From: Leuctra nigra | Taxonomy: Eukaryota > Arthropoda > Insecta > Plecoptera > Leuctridae | Reading direction: 5' to 3' | Assembly: GCA_934045905.1 (NCBI GenBank) | Contig: OW203768.1 | Span: forward strand, 29,851,060-29,915,059 | Length of the DNA stretch: 64,000 nt | In this document: piece by piece, positions 48,770-60,356 of the stretch | How the letters are laid out: each line of letters starts with the position of its first letter | How positions within the stretch are numbered: the stretch's first letter is position 1 | The notes under the pieces: generated by a model | The model's input: only the letters and a program-made list of their open reading frames with translations | What the model was told of the DNA's origin: nothing | The model's database searches: none | Program-made: the position numbers and the translations under genes

Positions 48770-50750
48770 CTTTCTAAAAGAATCACAATTAGTTCGATTT
48801 TTCAGACATTAATTCCTCTTGTAGACCACAAGCTATTGATCACATGGAAAATCAAAATGCACATGAATTTGTCGAGACAGCTGAGCCAGTTCACTTGAAT
48901 TATTCACTTTCTTTATGAATTGGCCAATTGAGGGTAAATTAGTTTCATTTGCAGCACTAAAATAAAGTGGCAAATTAATTCATGCGTACAGTCTTTGAAA
49001 ACACATATATTTAATATAAATTTATAAGTCATAAAATACAGGAAAGGTGAAATTTTATTATAAATTGATATTAATAAATGGGGAAAAATATGTACAACTT
49101 GAATTATGGAATTTTCTGTTGTCATGTTTTCACTCAATGGGAAAACGTTAAGTAAATTTCCAGTAACCGTTTTATATTATAAGTAATTATGTTTCATATT
49201 TATCCACGTGTGTACATTTTCATTTGTTCCCTCTTCACCAAAACATCGCTATCATCGTGAATGCATCGAACTCGTTGGAATATCCTCAACATGAATCAAG
49301 AAACTCATTTAAGATCCTCGAATCTAGCCCCCCCCCCCCCCCCCATGGTACGTGGAACATCCGCTATGCAAATCCCCCCCCCCCCCTTGTTTTAATCCCG
49401 GTATAATCGCACACGAGTTCACTCGATGAAATCACGAGCCCGTGCGTCGTTAACTGTTAGACGCAGACCGCAGTACTCGAGAGTGTTGCGGGTGGTATCG
49501 CAGTACCAGCCAGGCGCTGATCGGCATACATTAACAGTCTATCAACTTTTAGCTATTCTTTTTACATTTTTTTTATATGTGCAAAAAATTTAAAAGCCGT
49601 GTTACGATTATGTGTGTAGTTTTCGACATGATTTGGGCTTTCACAAATTTTAGTTGACATTGTATTATGTTGGGATAATTTTTGGCTAGCATTCCCGTGA
49701 TTAAAAATATGCAAGAAAGTTGACAAAAATCCAGCATTACAACAGAAAATAATGCGAAATCTGTGTAGAATATTTTATAGTACCCAATAAAAAACTAGAG
49801 TAGATATTCATGTATGATTCACAGTGAAAAATACTCAAGAATATAATGAATTGTAGCTTTAAATTGGATTAAAACTAAAAAAACTACTTATAACATCCCC
49901 GCTCTCCACGTGAAAATGTATTCCTCGATACACCAGCCTGTATTATTCATGTATTAAAACTAAATACCTTATTCTTGTTATTTGTATTCCAAGCAGGTTT
50001 AGGTTAGGTTTTCTCTGCACCCGTCTACTTATTTACATGCATCGGTTTATTCCTCCTGCCTAGACGAAGAGGAAAAACAGTTCTATTTAATTGCGTTTTC
50101 GCGCAAAGTGCTTGAGAACGTTCAGATTACAAAATTAAAAAAGATAAAAAAGAGTTCCATTTCTGTCTCTTCGCGCTTCTCCTTGAGAAATAATTATTAT
50201 TGGTCCAGCGGAGGCGAGAGAACACAATATACGTTTAATGCGATTAGAAAATTGGAGCGAGAGAGAGAAAAAGAACGGAATGAAATTGTAGTTATACACT
50301 TTTCTAATTTAGCCCGAATGTTAAAACGAAATCCTCCTCGCAACGTTTTTCTCAAATGAACAAAGTTGAATGCTAGAAATTGTCTCGTTTTCTTCCAGAC
50401 GATTTTAATCAGATTTTCTAATTTTCTTTCCGTTATTTAAGAAAACCAATTTATTTAAATTGGTGTAATTCTTTCATATTGTGAGCGAGGGTGTAAGTAA
50501 AGAAGAATTAATTGAGTTTACTCCGACGGATTTTTCTTCACTCGAGAATTTCAATGATACGATAATATTTTACTGATTACACTTTTAACTTTTAATTATG
50601 TTTCAAACACTTTATAATCTGCAATCTCAAGCGAATTATTTTCGTTATCAGAAGATCTTATTCTGGAATATCTGGATCGAAAATATCTAAAACTTTCAAA
50701 TCTTAATTGATTATTACGTCATCATCCTTACTCTTCATCATGATCCATGA
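48770..50750. other. Unique stretch with two poly(C) runs
   Basis: C17 at 49328-49344 and C13 at 49374-49386 lie 30 bases apart, the first followed by CATGG. A GC-richer patch lies at 49430-49540. The 83-codon frame at 50108 lacks an ATG and shows no domain. Confidence 0.45.
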
Positions 50751-50764
50751 CCGCTCAATTCCCG

Positions 50765-50870
50765 TGGCCTTTCCTCTGCCGAGAAGCAAATTATGGGAAG
50801 GTTCCTAACACAGAAGCTTCAATTTCATCCTTCCCACCATCATTGATCATTGATTCTTCATAGTCAATAT
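50765..50870 (+). repeat. Degraded SINE fragment
   Basis: GAGAAGCAAATTATGGGAAG, then GTTCCTAACA, CATCCTTCCCACCATCATTG match the middle part of the SINE at 59170, with losses. Confidence 0.45.
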
Positions 50871-50879
50871 TGCAAGATA

Positions 50880-52840
50880 ACTTTTGGAATTGAGCTTCCA
50901 ACATGATGTCGTAATAAATAAATTTGACACTGTGTAATCTTCAATTCAGGGTGAAAGTGGTGTATATTGTCCTTTCTCTCGCATGGCCCAATAGCGTTAC
51001 ATTTATCCATATCAAAGTATTAGTGTCAACTGATTTTGTAATAATGTGTTCTTTCTGGCACTGACAAATAATAACATTGGATTCGTTTGAATAGGTCGTC
51101 CGTTCTTGTCATCTCTCATTTCCTCTCTCTTTCACTCACACTCAATACAATCTGCTCATCTCTGTCGCACAATTGAGGCACATTACTGAGTTCCAATGAT
51201 CCTGATGATTTTATATTGAGCAAGGGAAAGAGTTACGATATATTCTACACTTTGGGAAGTTCATCTTAGCAGTTGTACAGTCAGTTACAATATGTAGAAG
51301 TAACACGATTAAATCTTCTTAGAAATGCAATTTAAAAAGAGTGAACAAAGTATACAATTTTTAATTCTAATTTTTTAGTAAAATTTACCATATTTTTTAA
51401 GGTATGGTGAAAACAATATATGCCCTATTATTACCTAGAATTGAATCAAAATTAATATTCAATGTCCACAACTTGTACGCAATTACGCAATTTTGTGTAA
51501 TCAATAAAAATTATCATGATGAAATTTTCTTTATACCCAATTAAATACACATCATTTCAATAATCTATGTTATAAAATTGGAACCGAAGCCCCTGAAAGT
51601 AGATAAATTAATCAATACATTTTAAAAGTTCGAAGCATTTACAAGGTTATTTGGATACACTTTTAGATTTTTAAGTGAAGTAATATCAAAGAGATACATA
51701 ATATAAAATACAATTTTAAATATCTTTTAATATTACTTAGTATATTCAATCAAAATTGGTATTAAATTACATCAAATCGACAAATGTTAGACAGTGTTTT
51801 TTTAGTATATGAATAAGTCTAATTTTAAATACGTTATTTCCCGCGGTTTGCTGTTAAAAATATCTCTCTTCAATTTCAATTAAGGACTATCAATTTTAAA
51901 CCATTTATTTCACCATTATCGTATTGATATAAAAACTTGTTATATAAAGTGCTTCTGAAAGATTTGATAACAGTTTCTAAAAGTTTCTCTAACCATGAAC
52001 AATTTAATGTCTAATTTTCCGATAATAACCGCCTGAATTCCTTTCAATTGCGTAATGGCTCTCACTTCTATTGAAAACCTCCTGGCTAAACGCTCCACCT
52101 TCTCTTCAACTAATCTCCAATTAACCATCTTTCTTCTCTTTCACACCCTTTGTGCCATCGCAATTAACCCTCTTTGTTCTCTTCCATCTCTCTCTCTTCG
52201 CCGTGAAACTCGTGTAAATTGCCACGGCACAAGAAGCAGAAGGAAAATCGAACATATCTATGTTACAATTAAACCAACCCTAACTAACCCTTTAACTTCT
52301 CTATCAGCCACCTAACCATTGAGGGGTAACTAACTAATTAACAATAAGATTTAATCAATTCGAGGGGTCTGGTGGCGCTCAAAAGGGGCGCCCCAAGGGG
52401 TAATAAAAGGGGTTGAAAATCTTTGAAGCAACAGATGGGAGCCACAAGTATTTAAAACAAGACTTTAAGTATGTTAATGAATCTTACGCGGATGAGTAAT
52501 TTGAATTGAGTTTTGGATGGTTAATTTTATTCAAAAGATCAATGAACGTTTTAATTGTTAATTTAAATTGCAATATTATGATCAAAGAAGATGATAATTG
52601 GCGTTAACTCGAATATAAATGGAGCTGTTTCAATTTGGTTGTTAATTAAAGGGAGGTTGTAATGTGAATCAAGTGCTTGAGTCTATGCTTACGTTTATGC
52701 AGTGAGAGAATTCACAACTTTAGTTTACATGTAGAATATTGTTACATTGAGAAAAATAATCAATGACAAAAGTAATGTAAAATATTGTTAACTTTATAAT
52801 ACATTTTTTTATATATATTTTTTTTAATCTTCTAATTCAA
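50880..52840. other. Unique stretch, no gene recognised
   Basis: This AT-rich stretch has a pyrimidine-rich segment at 52055-52215. The 86-codon ATG frame there is mostly Leu/Ser/Thr from pyrimidine bias, so I do not call it a gene. Confidence 0.35.
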
Positions 52841-52844
52841 AACA

Positions 52845-53066
52845 TTGGCTACATTATCTGTCAGATCTTTAAAATTTTACAGAAACATGTATTTTGGAAA
52901 CTGCAATAAAATCTGGAAGAAAGCGTATGTCCCAATCGTGTGTCGTAATCTCTGTTTTTCGAGTGTGCGTTCCTTTCGTATTACAGTTCAAAAAAAGTTG
53001 CGGAGAAGGCCAATTGCTTCTCAAAAGGTTCGTTACTATCTTTTTCGTTTACCAATTAATTTCTAG
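52845..53066 (+). other. Open frame, doubtful coding
   Basis: A 73-codon frame reads KFYRNMYFGNCNKIWKKAYV and is basic toward its end. A minus-strand frame over the same bases (ending HDWDIRFLPDFIAVSKIHVS) looks equally plausible, so neither can be trusted. I record it because of the neighbouring frame at 53221-53550. Confidence 0.12.
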
Positions 53067-53220
53067 CAAGATCGCTATTTTGGTTTAACCAGAATTTTGA
53101 TTTATAGTACATAATATGCTTTACTGATGGATAATCTGAGAGAAAAGCTGTGGCCAAGTTCTTCAAAACGTTTCAACACGAGGGTTTTCCAAGTGTTAAA
53201 AATATGAATGAGAAGCTTAA

Positions 53221-53553
53221 AAGATAGTTCACACTTTGTCGACTCCGATCGACAAAATTCACAAACTTAATAATGAGTTGAACGAAACTTCTAAACCTCA
53301 TCATCTTCACCAAGTTGGTTTTCTCGCCAACAAAACTTTCAGAATCTTATCTTATCTGTTTAATTATTCTCAACAAGTTGATCTCCAAAACATGAAACTT
53401 CTCGAACAATCTTTCTCTCAGCGCCGCGCGGTTTATCGCATTAAGTGGCGCCCAACATTCTTACCCTCTCTCGCGCTGGAAGATTCTTGCAGCGGTTTCA
53501 ATGAATTTCGCCGCATCAAGCTAAGTCTGTTGATACTCACTGTGGGGGGATGA
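53221..53553 (+). CDS. Possible coding fragment of about 105 codons, unknown
   Basis: The frame is open from 53221 (no ATG at its start) to a TGA after 53550. It reads DKIHKLNNELNETSKPHHLH and later VYRIKWRPTFLPSLALEDSC. GC content is higher than in the flanks. A short frame just upstream reads AKFFKTFQHEGFPSVKNMNE and could be joined by a frameshift. No domain recognised. It may be an exon, a pseudogene or chance. Confidence 0.25.
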   Translation, partial: KIVHTLSTPIDKIHKLNNELNETSKPHHLHQVGFLANKTFRILSYLFNYSQQVDLQNMKLLEQSFSQRRAVYRIKWRPTFLPSLALEDSCSGFNEFRRIKLSLLILTVGG

Positions 53554-53989
53554 AGATTAGTGGATTTGTGACCATATTTATACCATAAAACGTTATTGTC
53601 ATGTATACAAATTACTACCGAAACGAGTCATATTAAAAATACAGTCAATTCGGTCAAAAAGAGTGTTATGAAAAAGGAGTCGTGGTTACTTTATTTCACA
53701 ATATCATATAAAAAAAGTTTTTTTTCCATTTTTAGATATTTAACACTAAGAAATGAAAAATAAATAATTTCATATAGTTGCAAAATCTTGTGTTCCTGAG
53801 ACAAAAGACATTCCTTTCAACCACTTTCTTCGAAACCTTGTATTGAAAAATTTAAAAAGTGCAAAAACACGTTTTTCAAATAATAAAATTGATTTCTATT
53901 CGGACAGGCGAGCTTCAGTAATTGAAGAATACAACTATTTTCGTGTTATTATGATGTAAATATATTGATGGACAAGTTTGTTGCTCTTT

Positions 53990-54320
53990 TGCAAAGGTTT
54001 CAGTGTGTGTAATTTATTTGTGATTTTTTGAAAATTAAAGATATTTAACCGTCTGACCGATCAACTTAAAACTTTGCATGGTTATTGGGACCATGCAATG
54101 TCCGTATTTCTGAAAATTTTCAGAACAATCTGTCGTTAAATCCAAACGTTATCGATATTTTACGGGAATTTAGCGTGTTAGCTGTAAAATTTTTAAAGGA
54201 AATTTTAAATATTTTATCACTGCTACTTCGACGCTTCAGTTGCAAGGTCTTTAGAGCAGAAACTTGCAAACGCATAAAGGCTCTCTCATCAACGCGTTAC
54301 ACAGAGCGTCTTCCCAGTAA
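53990..54320 (-). repeat. GAGCGAGC-ended repeat family, partial copy
   Basis: TCATCAACGCGTTACACAGA then GCGTCTTCCCAGT at the right edge is the family start in reverse. ACTTTGCATGGTTATTGGGA at 54070-54090 also occurs, slightly changed, in the copy at 18460-19655. The 124-codon frame across it is a repeat by-product. Confidence 0.55.
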
Positions 54321-54705
54321 TTTCCATGCTCGAAGTGACCTACATCATCAACATCTATTTCGAGCCGCCATATTTGTCTTGCGAGCGCAACGTGTAATAT
54401 CACCGCCGATGTGTCTAAGTCTCTTAATCTCGCCTCTAATCGCCTTCATTTCACACTGAGAGATCCACAAAGCCGCGACTCAAGAAGCGCAACTTGCATG
54501 GAAGTCATAAGCCAAGTCTGCGAGCTTCCAGACTTTAATCCTGCTTGATGAAACGAGTTCTAGACGTCACGTCATCAGTGGGGACTTTCAGATAGGGTTT
54601 AATTGCAAGGATAAACTGGAGACTAATAGTGAAGGAAAGCGATGTTTAGTAAAAGCTCAGTAAAAAATGATAGAGTTATTAAAATTTCAATATTTTAGTT
54701 ATTAA

Positions 54706-55089
54706 GACGGCTGGGTAGTGAGCGTGGCCTTGACGAGTTTTTTAATCGATTTTTATCAATATCTTTTTCCAGTGTAATTGTTAACAAAATAGGGCTATGG
54801 ACGTGAATTCAGAACAGTTCAATGAAAATAATTCCATAGCTTGTAATGGTTTATTTGATTTACTTTGTCCTACAGGTGTTTAGAACCCGAAAATTTTGTA
54901 ATTTTCGGGTTCTAAACACCTGTTGGACACAATAAAACTAATAGCTTATTCCAAACTATGAAATTATTTTCATTGAACTGTTCTGAATTCACGTCCATAG
55001 CCCTATTTTGTTAACAATTACACTGGAAAAAGATATTGATAAAAATCGATTAAAAAACTCGTCAAGGCCACGCTCACTACCAAGCCCTC
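54706..55089. mobile_element. 384-bp foldback MITE flanked by TTAA
   Basis: Arms 54706-54895 and 54900-55089 are inverted copies, about 90% alike, with a four-base loop. TTAA lies directly outside on both sides (54702-54705 and 55090-55093), as in piggyBac-type insertions. The end sequence GGGTAGTGAGCGTGGCC is shared with the arm at 3379. It has no coding capacity. Confidence 0.88.
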
Positions 55090-55093
55090 TTAA

Positions 55094-55340
55094 GAGGCAA
55101 ACGGAAGCGAACGGGAATAGCACGGTTCGTCAGAGCGTTTTTTGAAATTGTGTCTTCCCACAATATAATTTTAAAAAATCAGATAGTAACGACCCATTAC
55201 AGCCCAATAGACTAAATTAATGCCGCACACTGGAGTTCATTATGACCTCTGGTACGACCTCTTGTGTTAAATACGATTATTTTCGATTATTTTATAAAAA
55301 AATATCGTATTTAACACTTTGACAAATACAACCTAGCCTC
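55094..55340. mobile_element. Shortened relative of the 162-bp-arm palindrome
   Basis: It lies between two TTAA sites (55090-55093 and 55341-55344), with ends GAGGC and GCCTC. AATAGCACGGTTCGTCAGAG, AATCAGATAGTAACGACCCA and GCCGCACACTGGAGTTCATT match the left arm at 42354-42515. The right arm is reduced to ATCGTATTTAACACTTTG. Confidence 0.8.
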
Positions 55341-55344
55341 TTAA

Positions 55345-55859
55345 AGGCTAGGCCACATTATCGTAATGCTTAATATTTAAGGTTTAGTGTTTAGGCTTAA
55401 TTAATGTCTAATGTGTAAGGAGGGCCACAATAGGGTCTTATTTCAACTGCAGGAGAGCTAGTAGCACTACAAAATGCATGTAATTTCCAAAGCCTCCTGC
55501 AGTTTTACAGCCTTCATTTGAAACAAAATCTGCTATAAAAGTTCGTAAGTTACTTATTTTATATAGTTTAATATTAATCTGCCACTTATCTGCAATTTTA
55601 ACTATAGTTACAAGTTCTGAATTTCTCCACGGCGCGCAGCAGTAGTAGTAGGTCTATTCTGATTGGCTTGTCGTAAGGTTTTGTTGTAAGAAATGAATTT
55701 TATTCAATTCTTATACCACTGTGACTAAACACTTATCACTATAACATATTGTGGCCCTTATCACATCAACCCTATCATCCATTTCTCTAAGACATTACAC
55801 ATTAAACACTAAACATTTAACATTAAACATTATGCATTACGACAATTGGGGCCTAGCCT
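55345..55859. mobile_element. 515-bp TIR element
   Basis: The ends AGGCTAGGCC and GGCCTAGCCT are perfect inverted repeats, and longer imperfect pairing (about 100 bp) continues through CATTATCGTAATGC, TTTAGTGTTTA and GGGCCACAATA with their counterparts. The direct repeat TAA flanks it, which fits PIF/Harbinger. Alternatively TTAA is the target if one A is extra. No transposase frame. Confidence 0.8.
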
Positions 55860-55884
55860 TAATGACATTTTTGAGTAAGGTGTC

Positions 55885-56825
55885 AAAAATAGATCTAGTG
55901 GAGCGGTCGCTTCACCCAGCCAAGTCGTACAGTACACTCATAGTCACTCAACATGTACCGTAAATGCCTAATAAACTGAGGAGCAGACCAAACACTTTTA
56001 CTATAAGCAACAACATAGCATTTTCGGCCTACTGGATCTCAAAAATGGGAAATATCACATTGTTGAGAAATATTTTAATTTGGAGCTATGGACCCCCCTA
56101 CCAAATATTCCAAGTGAGCCAACAATAGGTTATACCATTTGCGAGCTAGAGGGCCTTGAAAATCGTGAAATTACATCACTTTCATCTTCTTCTTCTTCTT
56201 CAGATGATGATGATGATATCAGGAAACACCGCTATCACCGCCACAGCCTAAACGGCTTAACCGATCGATCTGAAATTTTTACCACATGTGCACTTTTGGC
56301 GTCTGAGGTGCCTTTTTATAAAACCAACCGGAAGCCGCCATTTTGAAACCGGAAGTGACGTCATATCTCGAAACCGACTGGACCGATCGGAATGAAACTA
56401 GCGCCAAATGATTCAGACGGTCATCTTTATGGAACATCAATAATCTAAAAAGAAGTGTGCTATTACCGAAACCGGAAATGACGTCATAAAAATTAAGAAT
56501 CCGACTTTAATCACCTCTTACTACATTAACTACATATTCAGAAGGCTTATAATAATACAAAACATTTATATAAGTAAATTCTAGGTGGCAGTGATTTCAG
56601 CCGCCATATTGCTAACCGGAAGTGATGCCATATCTCGAAAACGGCTGGACTGATTGGAACGAATCTTTCTCTTTTCTTTATGTAATATCACTTTAAGCAT
56701 ATTTTGATACCAAACGCAACATTCCCTTACAAATTGGATATGGCTTATTTTTTCAAAGGAATTAGTCATTGTTGCTCCAATATGTGTTACAAGTTGTGTA
56801 AATAAACTAAAAAAATTAGTGATAT
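55885..56825 (-). repeat. Complex repeat, copy 2, with two modules
   Basis: Read in reverse it has the order hairpin, modules, microsatellite (here TCT/GAT at 56185-56217), conserved end with CTAGTGGAGCGGTCGCT, matching copy 1 at 20855-22290. Module words GCCATTTTG and GCCATATTG lie 266 bp apart. It is two modules shorter than copy 1. Confidence 0.82.
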
Positions 56826-57219
56826 CCCGATAAAAACACTCCGTGTAAAAACACCAGCCAAGTCTCTTCAACTATAAAAAAATAAAATAAATCTAAAAAT
56901 TCAGCACTGAAAAGTAGTGATATCAAAAATGGGCCAAGTCAAAACTTAATTTTAAAAACCAAAATATACTTGGCGCATCGTTTTTAAGAGTATTGTAGGT
57001 ATATTATATATATATTCACGTAAATTTAATTTTTGGCATATTCTATACTATTTATATGTACACGATGCGCCAAGTATATTTTGGTTTTTAAAATTAAGTT
57101 TTGACTTGGCCCATTTTTTGATATCACTACTTTTCAGTGCTGAATTTTTAGATTTATTTTATTTTTTTATAGTTGAAGAGACTTGGCTGGTGTTTTTACA
57201 CGGAGTGTTTTTTATGGGG
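56826..57219. mobile_element. Hairpin element with 155-bp arms, copy 2
   Basis: Arms 56826-56980 and 57063-57219 are near-perfect inverted repeats with an 82-bp loop that differs from that of copy 1. The flank GATATCACTA...TTTAGTTTATT(TA)C is the same in both copies, so the hairpin was part of the unit when it spread. Confidence 0.9.
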
Positions 57220-57708
57220 ATTTTTTATACCGAATTCCACTGAGGAAATTTCAATAAATAATAAATACAACCTAATTTCGTCATGAAACGTAACCAAAGC
57301 AAACAAATTAGAAAAGTATGTAATTTTTATGCCGAATTTCCACTATGGAAAGTTTCTATCAGTGGAGCCAAACTTTGTCATGAAAATGTATCTAAATAAA
57401 ACAAATTAAAAAGATGTAAGCATTTGAATTTTTGTCGAATAGGAACTAAAAAGGAGAAAAAACTGCAATATCATTTTTTACCCTATAAAAAATTGCTCTA
57501 ATGAACTGTATCAAATGAGCAGTTATTCACAAATTTCAAGAGCTTTCTTACATCTGATCTTTTCAAATCATCTTTAAAAATAACTTTACAATTTTTAAAA
57601 GATATTTAAACATACTTTCTCAATTGCACTTCAAGAACAAAAACATCCAAAACCCGCGCCAACCAAAACCACTTTAGAACACTAATTGCTCAAAATAATT
57701 AGAAAACT

Positions 57709-57886
57709 CTACACTTCCAAATGAAAATCATCCAACAATTCTGCTTCTGAATCGTGTCTTATCCCAGCCATCTTGTCAAATCCCGGACACGTTTTAATTG
57801 TGTCATCCAATCTTTCATCAGCTCTTGAAAAATCATCGTCGAGGACTTCGCATCGCTTTTGTGAGCGACTTTCGAACGACGCGCAG
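57709..57886 (-). CDS. Possible terminal exon, acidic C-terminus
   Basis: On the minus strand a pyrimidine-rich tract and CAG (57889-57887) form a good splice acceptor, followed by about 58 codons to TAG at 57709. The peptide includes RCEVLDDDFSRADERLDDTI and CPGFDKMAGIRHDSEAELLD; it is strongly acidic and uses varied codons. No upstream exon was identified, no domain recognised and no AATAAA found close by. It could also be a chance frame. If real, the rest of the gene would lie at higher coordinates, possibly beyond this window. Confidence 0.3.
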
Positions 57887-57899
57887 CTGATAAAAATCA

Positions 57900-59010
57900 A
57901 CAGTTCATGGAATAATTAGATTCTGGATCATTATTAGTCCATGGCCCACTGATTACATAAGTGGGCTACATATTCACCAGTGAAAAGAGATTTTTTTTAT
58001 ACGATACTTTATAATATAAAAGCGACGATGAATAGAAACAAAAAAATACTGGATGGTGAAATAAAAGGATATTGTAGGAGGGCATGAGCATAATGATAAT
58101 CTACTTGAATTTGCATGACAGTAGGGAATGGGGCAGGAATTAGAGATCGAGGGGGCATGTGTAGAAACAAAATAAAACGCTCCTGGCTTGCGAATGAAAA
58201 GATAGGCGGGCACCTAAAGGGTTGTCCTTTTGTCTTGGCTTGGGATGGGATTTGCATTACGTGGGTACGGGTATGTGCTGGCACGGATTGTACTAGGCAA
58301 AGTTAGAAGTACAATCATAGAGGAACCATTTTGAAATTATAGTATTAATACTTCATCTTTTTGTATTCAAATAAAATAGTATTTTACTTATCTGCACTAT
58401 AAAAAAAAATCTCAAATTGAGTAGGTACCTACTAATCTTATCAATGGGGTCGATATTCGAAAAATACACATGTTCTAGAATTTGGGTAGTGACTTCAATT
58501 TAAAATTCAAATTCAAATGCTATTTAATTATAGTAATGAAAGTAATTTGTAAGATCTTTAGCTGCGTTCCCCATCCTGTCATAAAATTTTAGAGCAAAAT
58601 TTTCTTTTCGTCCGATCCCTTTACTGGCCTCAATAAATTCTTATCTCCACACATAATTTCTTTAGATGGGATCAATCTTTTAAAATACAATCTCGAAAGT
58701 ATTGGACTCCAAGAAACATCAGGAACGATATGTGTACCTATATTTACTCGTCATTGTGTCTGTGCAACGCAACTGTTCACGTGCGATTGCCAAGTGTAAT
58801 GTGGTCTTGCTGCAGCGGATGTGACGTCACGAATCAGCGTCAGGAGAGATGAATGCACGGAGTTGAGTTGTCAGGAGAAACTGCAGCCAATGAAACAAAT
58901 TCGACTCATTTAGAGATCATTTACTTCGCTAGAACAATAATAGAAGACTATAGTTTACTTTATTCTTTTGGTGCTGTTGTAGGCTTGTAGGTTTATCGTG
59001 CCGTACTTTT
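57900..59010. other. Unique stretch, no gene recognised
   Basis: A GC-richer patch at 58770-58890 contains the CRE palindrome TGACGTCA near 58821. Overlapping short frames at 57974-58306 on both strands show no motif. Confidence 0.35.
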
Positions 59011-59017
59011 ATCAAGA

Positions 59018-59140
59018 AGTAAGCGTAGTGAGCGTCGCTATGGTACTCTTATGGCACTTTCTCTTAATGTTTTTTGTATTTTTTTGCTTTGCAGGTCCAA
59101 CCGTTCAACTAATCGATCAGAAATGTTTGCCTCACTCGCC
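59018..59140 (-). repeat. GAGCGAGC-ended repeat, end fragment
   Basis: AAGCGTAGTGAGCGTCGCTA, TGGCACTTTCTCTTAATG and CAACCGTTCAACTAATCGAT are the reverse of the right end of the copy at 35143-36050. A SINE cuts it off on the right. Confidence 0.6.
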
Positions 59141-59141
59141 A

Positions 59142-59440
59142 AGCAAATGCTGGGAAGGTTCCCTACTACGGAACAGGTTGGGTGAGTGGTTAACGCTCTG
59201 AACTTGTATTCCGGAGGCCCGGGTTCGATTCCCGCGGCCGTCCTTCCTGACTGGGGTTTTTTCGTGGTTTTCCCTCAGTCGACAGGCAAATGCTGGGAAG
59301 GTACCCTACTTATAGGCCACGACCGCCTCCTTCCCACCTTCCATCCTTTCCTACTCTTCACCATCATCTCCCAATCATCCTCATAATCATTCATCCGTCG
59401 CCATTAGCCTCGCTGCAGAACAGTGCGACGTTAAATACTA
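59142..59440 (+). mobile_element. tRNA-derived SINE with a partial duplicate in front
   Basis: The full SINE starts at 59170 (GGAACAGGTTGGGTGAGTGG) and ends near 59440 (GCAGAACAGTGCGACGTTAA). Its A box (GGTGAGTGGTTAACGC) and B box (GGTTCGATTCC) are intact. Just upstream, 59142-59168 repeats an internal SINE segment, AAATGCTGGGAAGGTTCCCT, so this is a partial tandem. It is the best-preserved copy in the window. Confidence 0.9.
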
Positions 59441-59593
59441 CTTAAAGAATTGTAATTTGCATACCTCGGTAATCAGTACAATCATAAGTAGTGACAAGTA
59501 GTGACTAGTGACAGGTGTTCAAGGCATAGCGAAAGTTTCCTGAAGAGACAAGAACCGGGTTCTGAATGCAGAATATTGACTCGTCATTTCACT

Positions 59594-59666
59594 GCCCGGG
59601 TAGCTCAGTCGGTAGAGCATTAGGCTTTTAACCTAAGGGTCCAGGGTTCGAGCCCCTGCTCGGGCG
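59594..59666 (+). tRNA. tRNA-Lys (anticodon TTT)
   Basis: This 73-nt gene decodes AAA/AAG lysine codons. The acceptor GCCCGGG pairs with CTCGGGC (one G-T pair) and leaves discriminator G. The A box is TAGCTCAGTCGG, and the anticodon loop CTTTTAA sits between TTAGG and CCTAA. The T-arm CAGGGTTCGAGCCCCTG holds the B box. There is no intron or encoded CCA. Seven T follow within three bases as a Pol III terminator. An identical gene lies 690 bp away on the other strand. Confidence 0.98.
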
Positions 59667-59669
59667 AAA

Positions 59670-60350
59670 CTTTTTTTATTTAGCAATCTGATGTAATTTT
59701 ACGTTTTAATGGCAGTTTAATCACTAATTTTTTTCACTAATGACAAACGTTCCTACCTACTAAAACATTATGTTTGTCTCTCGGCCTCTGTTTGTGATTT
59801 TGCTTCCCTATGTCATAAGAGCGGTTTCGTGTATAGTTTTTGAGCAGAAACTCGTGATATCTTGAAAATTTAAATTGGAACCGTTTGACAGATAAATTTA
59901 AAATTTTGCTTGGTCATCGGGAAGGTGTTTTTGTAAATTTTCTTCCTAATCTGTCGATAACTTAAAAAGTTATTGAAATTTTGCGGACATTTTATGCGTG
60001 TATGGAAAATAATTTTACAAAATATTGTAGAAAATGTCAGATATTTTTTCAGAAATGTCAGATATTTTATTTTCTGATATTTTGCTATTTTGACGCACGC
60101 ATTTCGTTTGTCTGGCAACCATTTTTGAACGGTAGTTTTTTTTAATAAACTTATCTCTTCTTTAATATCTCTATATATCTCTATTCTCTATCTCTCATTT
60201 TTGATGATAATTCAATACACAATGTTGAATTATAGTCGAGATTTTTTATTAACCAAGAAATAGAAAAGATAACTTCGTAAACATTACTTTTATCAAATAG
60301 TGATTACAAGAAAATTCGTTAAAATACAGCGATCAGTTCTTAAAAACAAA
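59670..60350. other. Spacer between the convergent tRNA-Lys genes
   Basis: An AT-rich spacer. TTTAAAATTTTGCTTGGTCA near 59900 resembles a motif in the GAGCGAGC-family copies (18460-19655 and 53990-54320), so an old repeat fragment may be present. AATGTCAGATATTTT is directly repeated near 60032 and 60055. Short TCTCTAT repeats lie at 60165-60200. Confidence 0.45.
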
Positions 60351-60356
60351 AAGGTC

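Noticed and set aside
50000..50020. TTAGGTTAGGTT, similar to insect telomere repeat
   Set aside because: Barely two units; too short to call telomeric sequence.
52055..52315. 86-codon ATG frame resembling a signal peptide
   Set aside because: Leu/Ser/Thr content comes from a pyrimidine-rich tract; no conserved motif or splice sites.
54085..54459. 124-codon open frame
   Set aside because: It overlaps the end of a GAGCGAGC-family repeat copy and has no domain.
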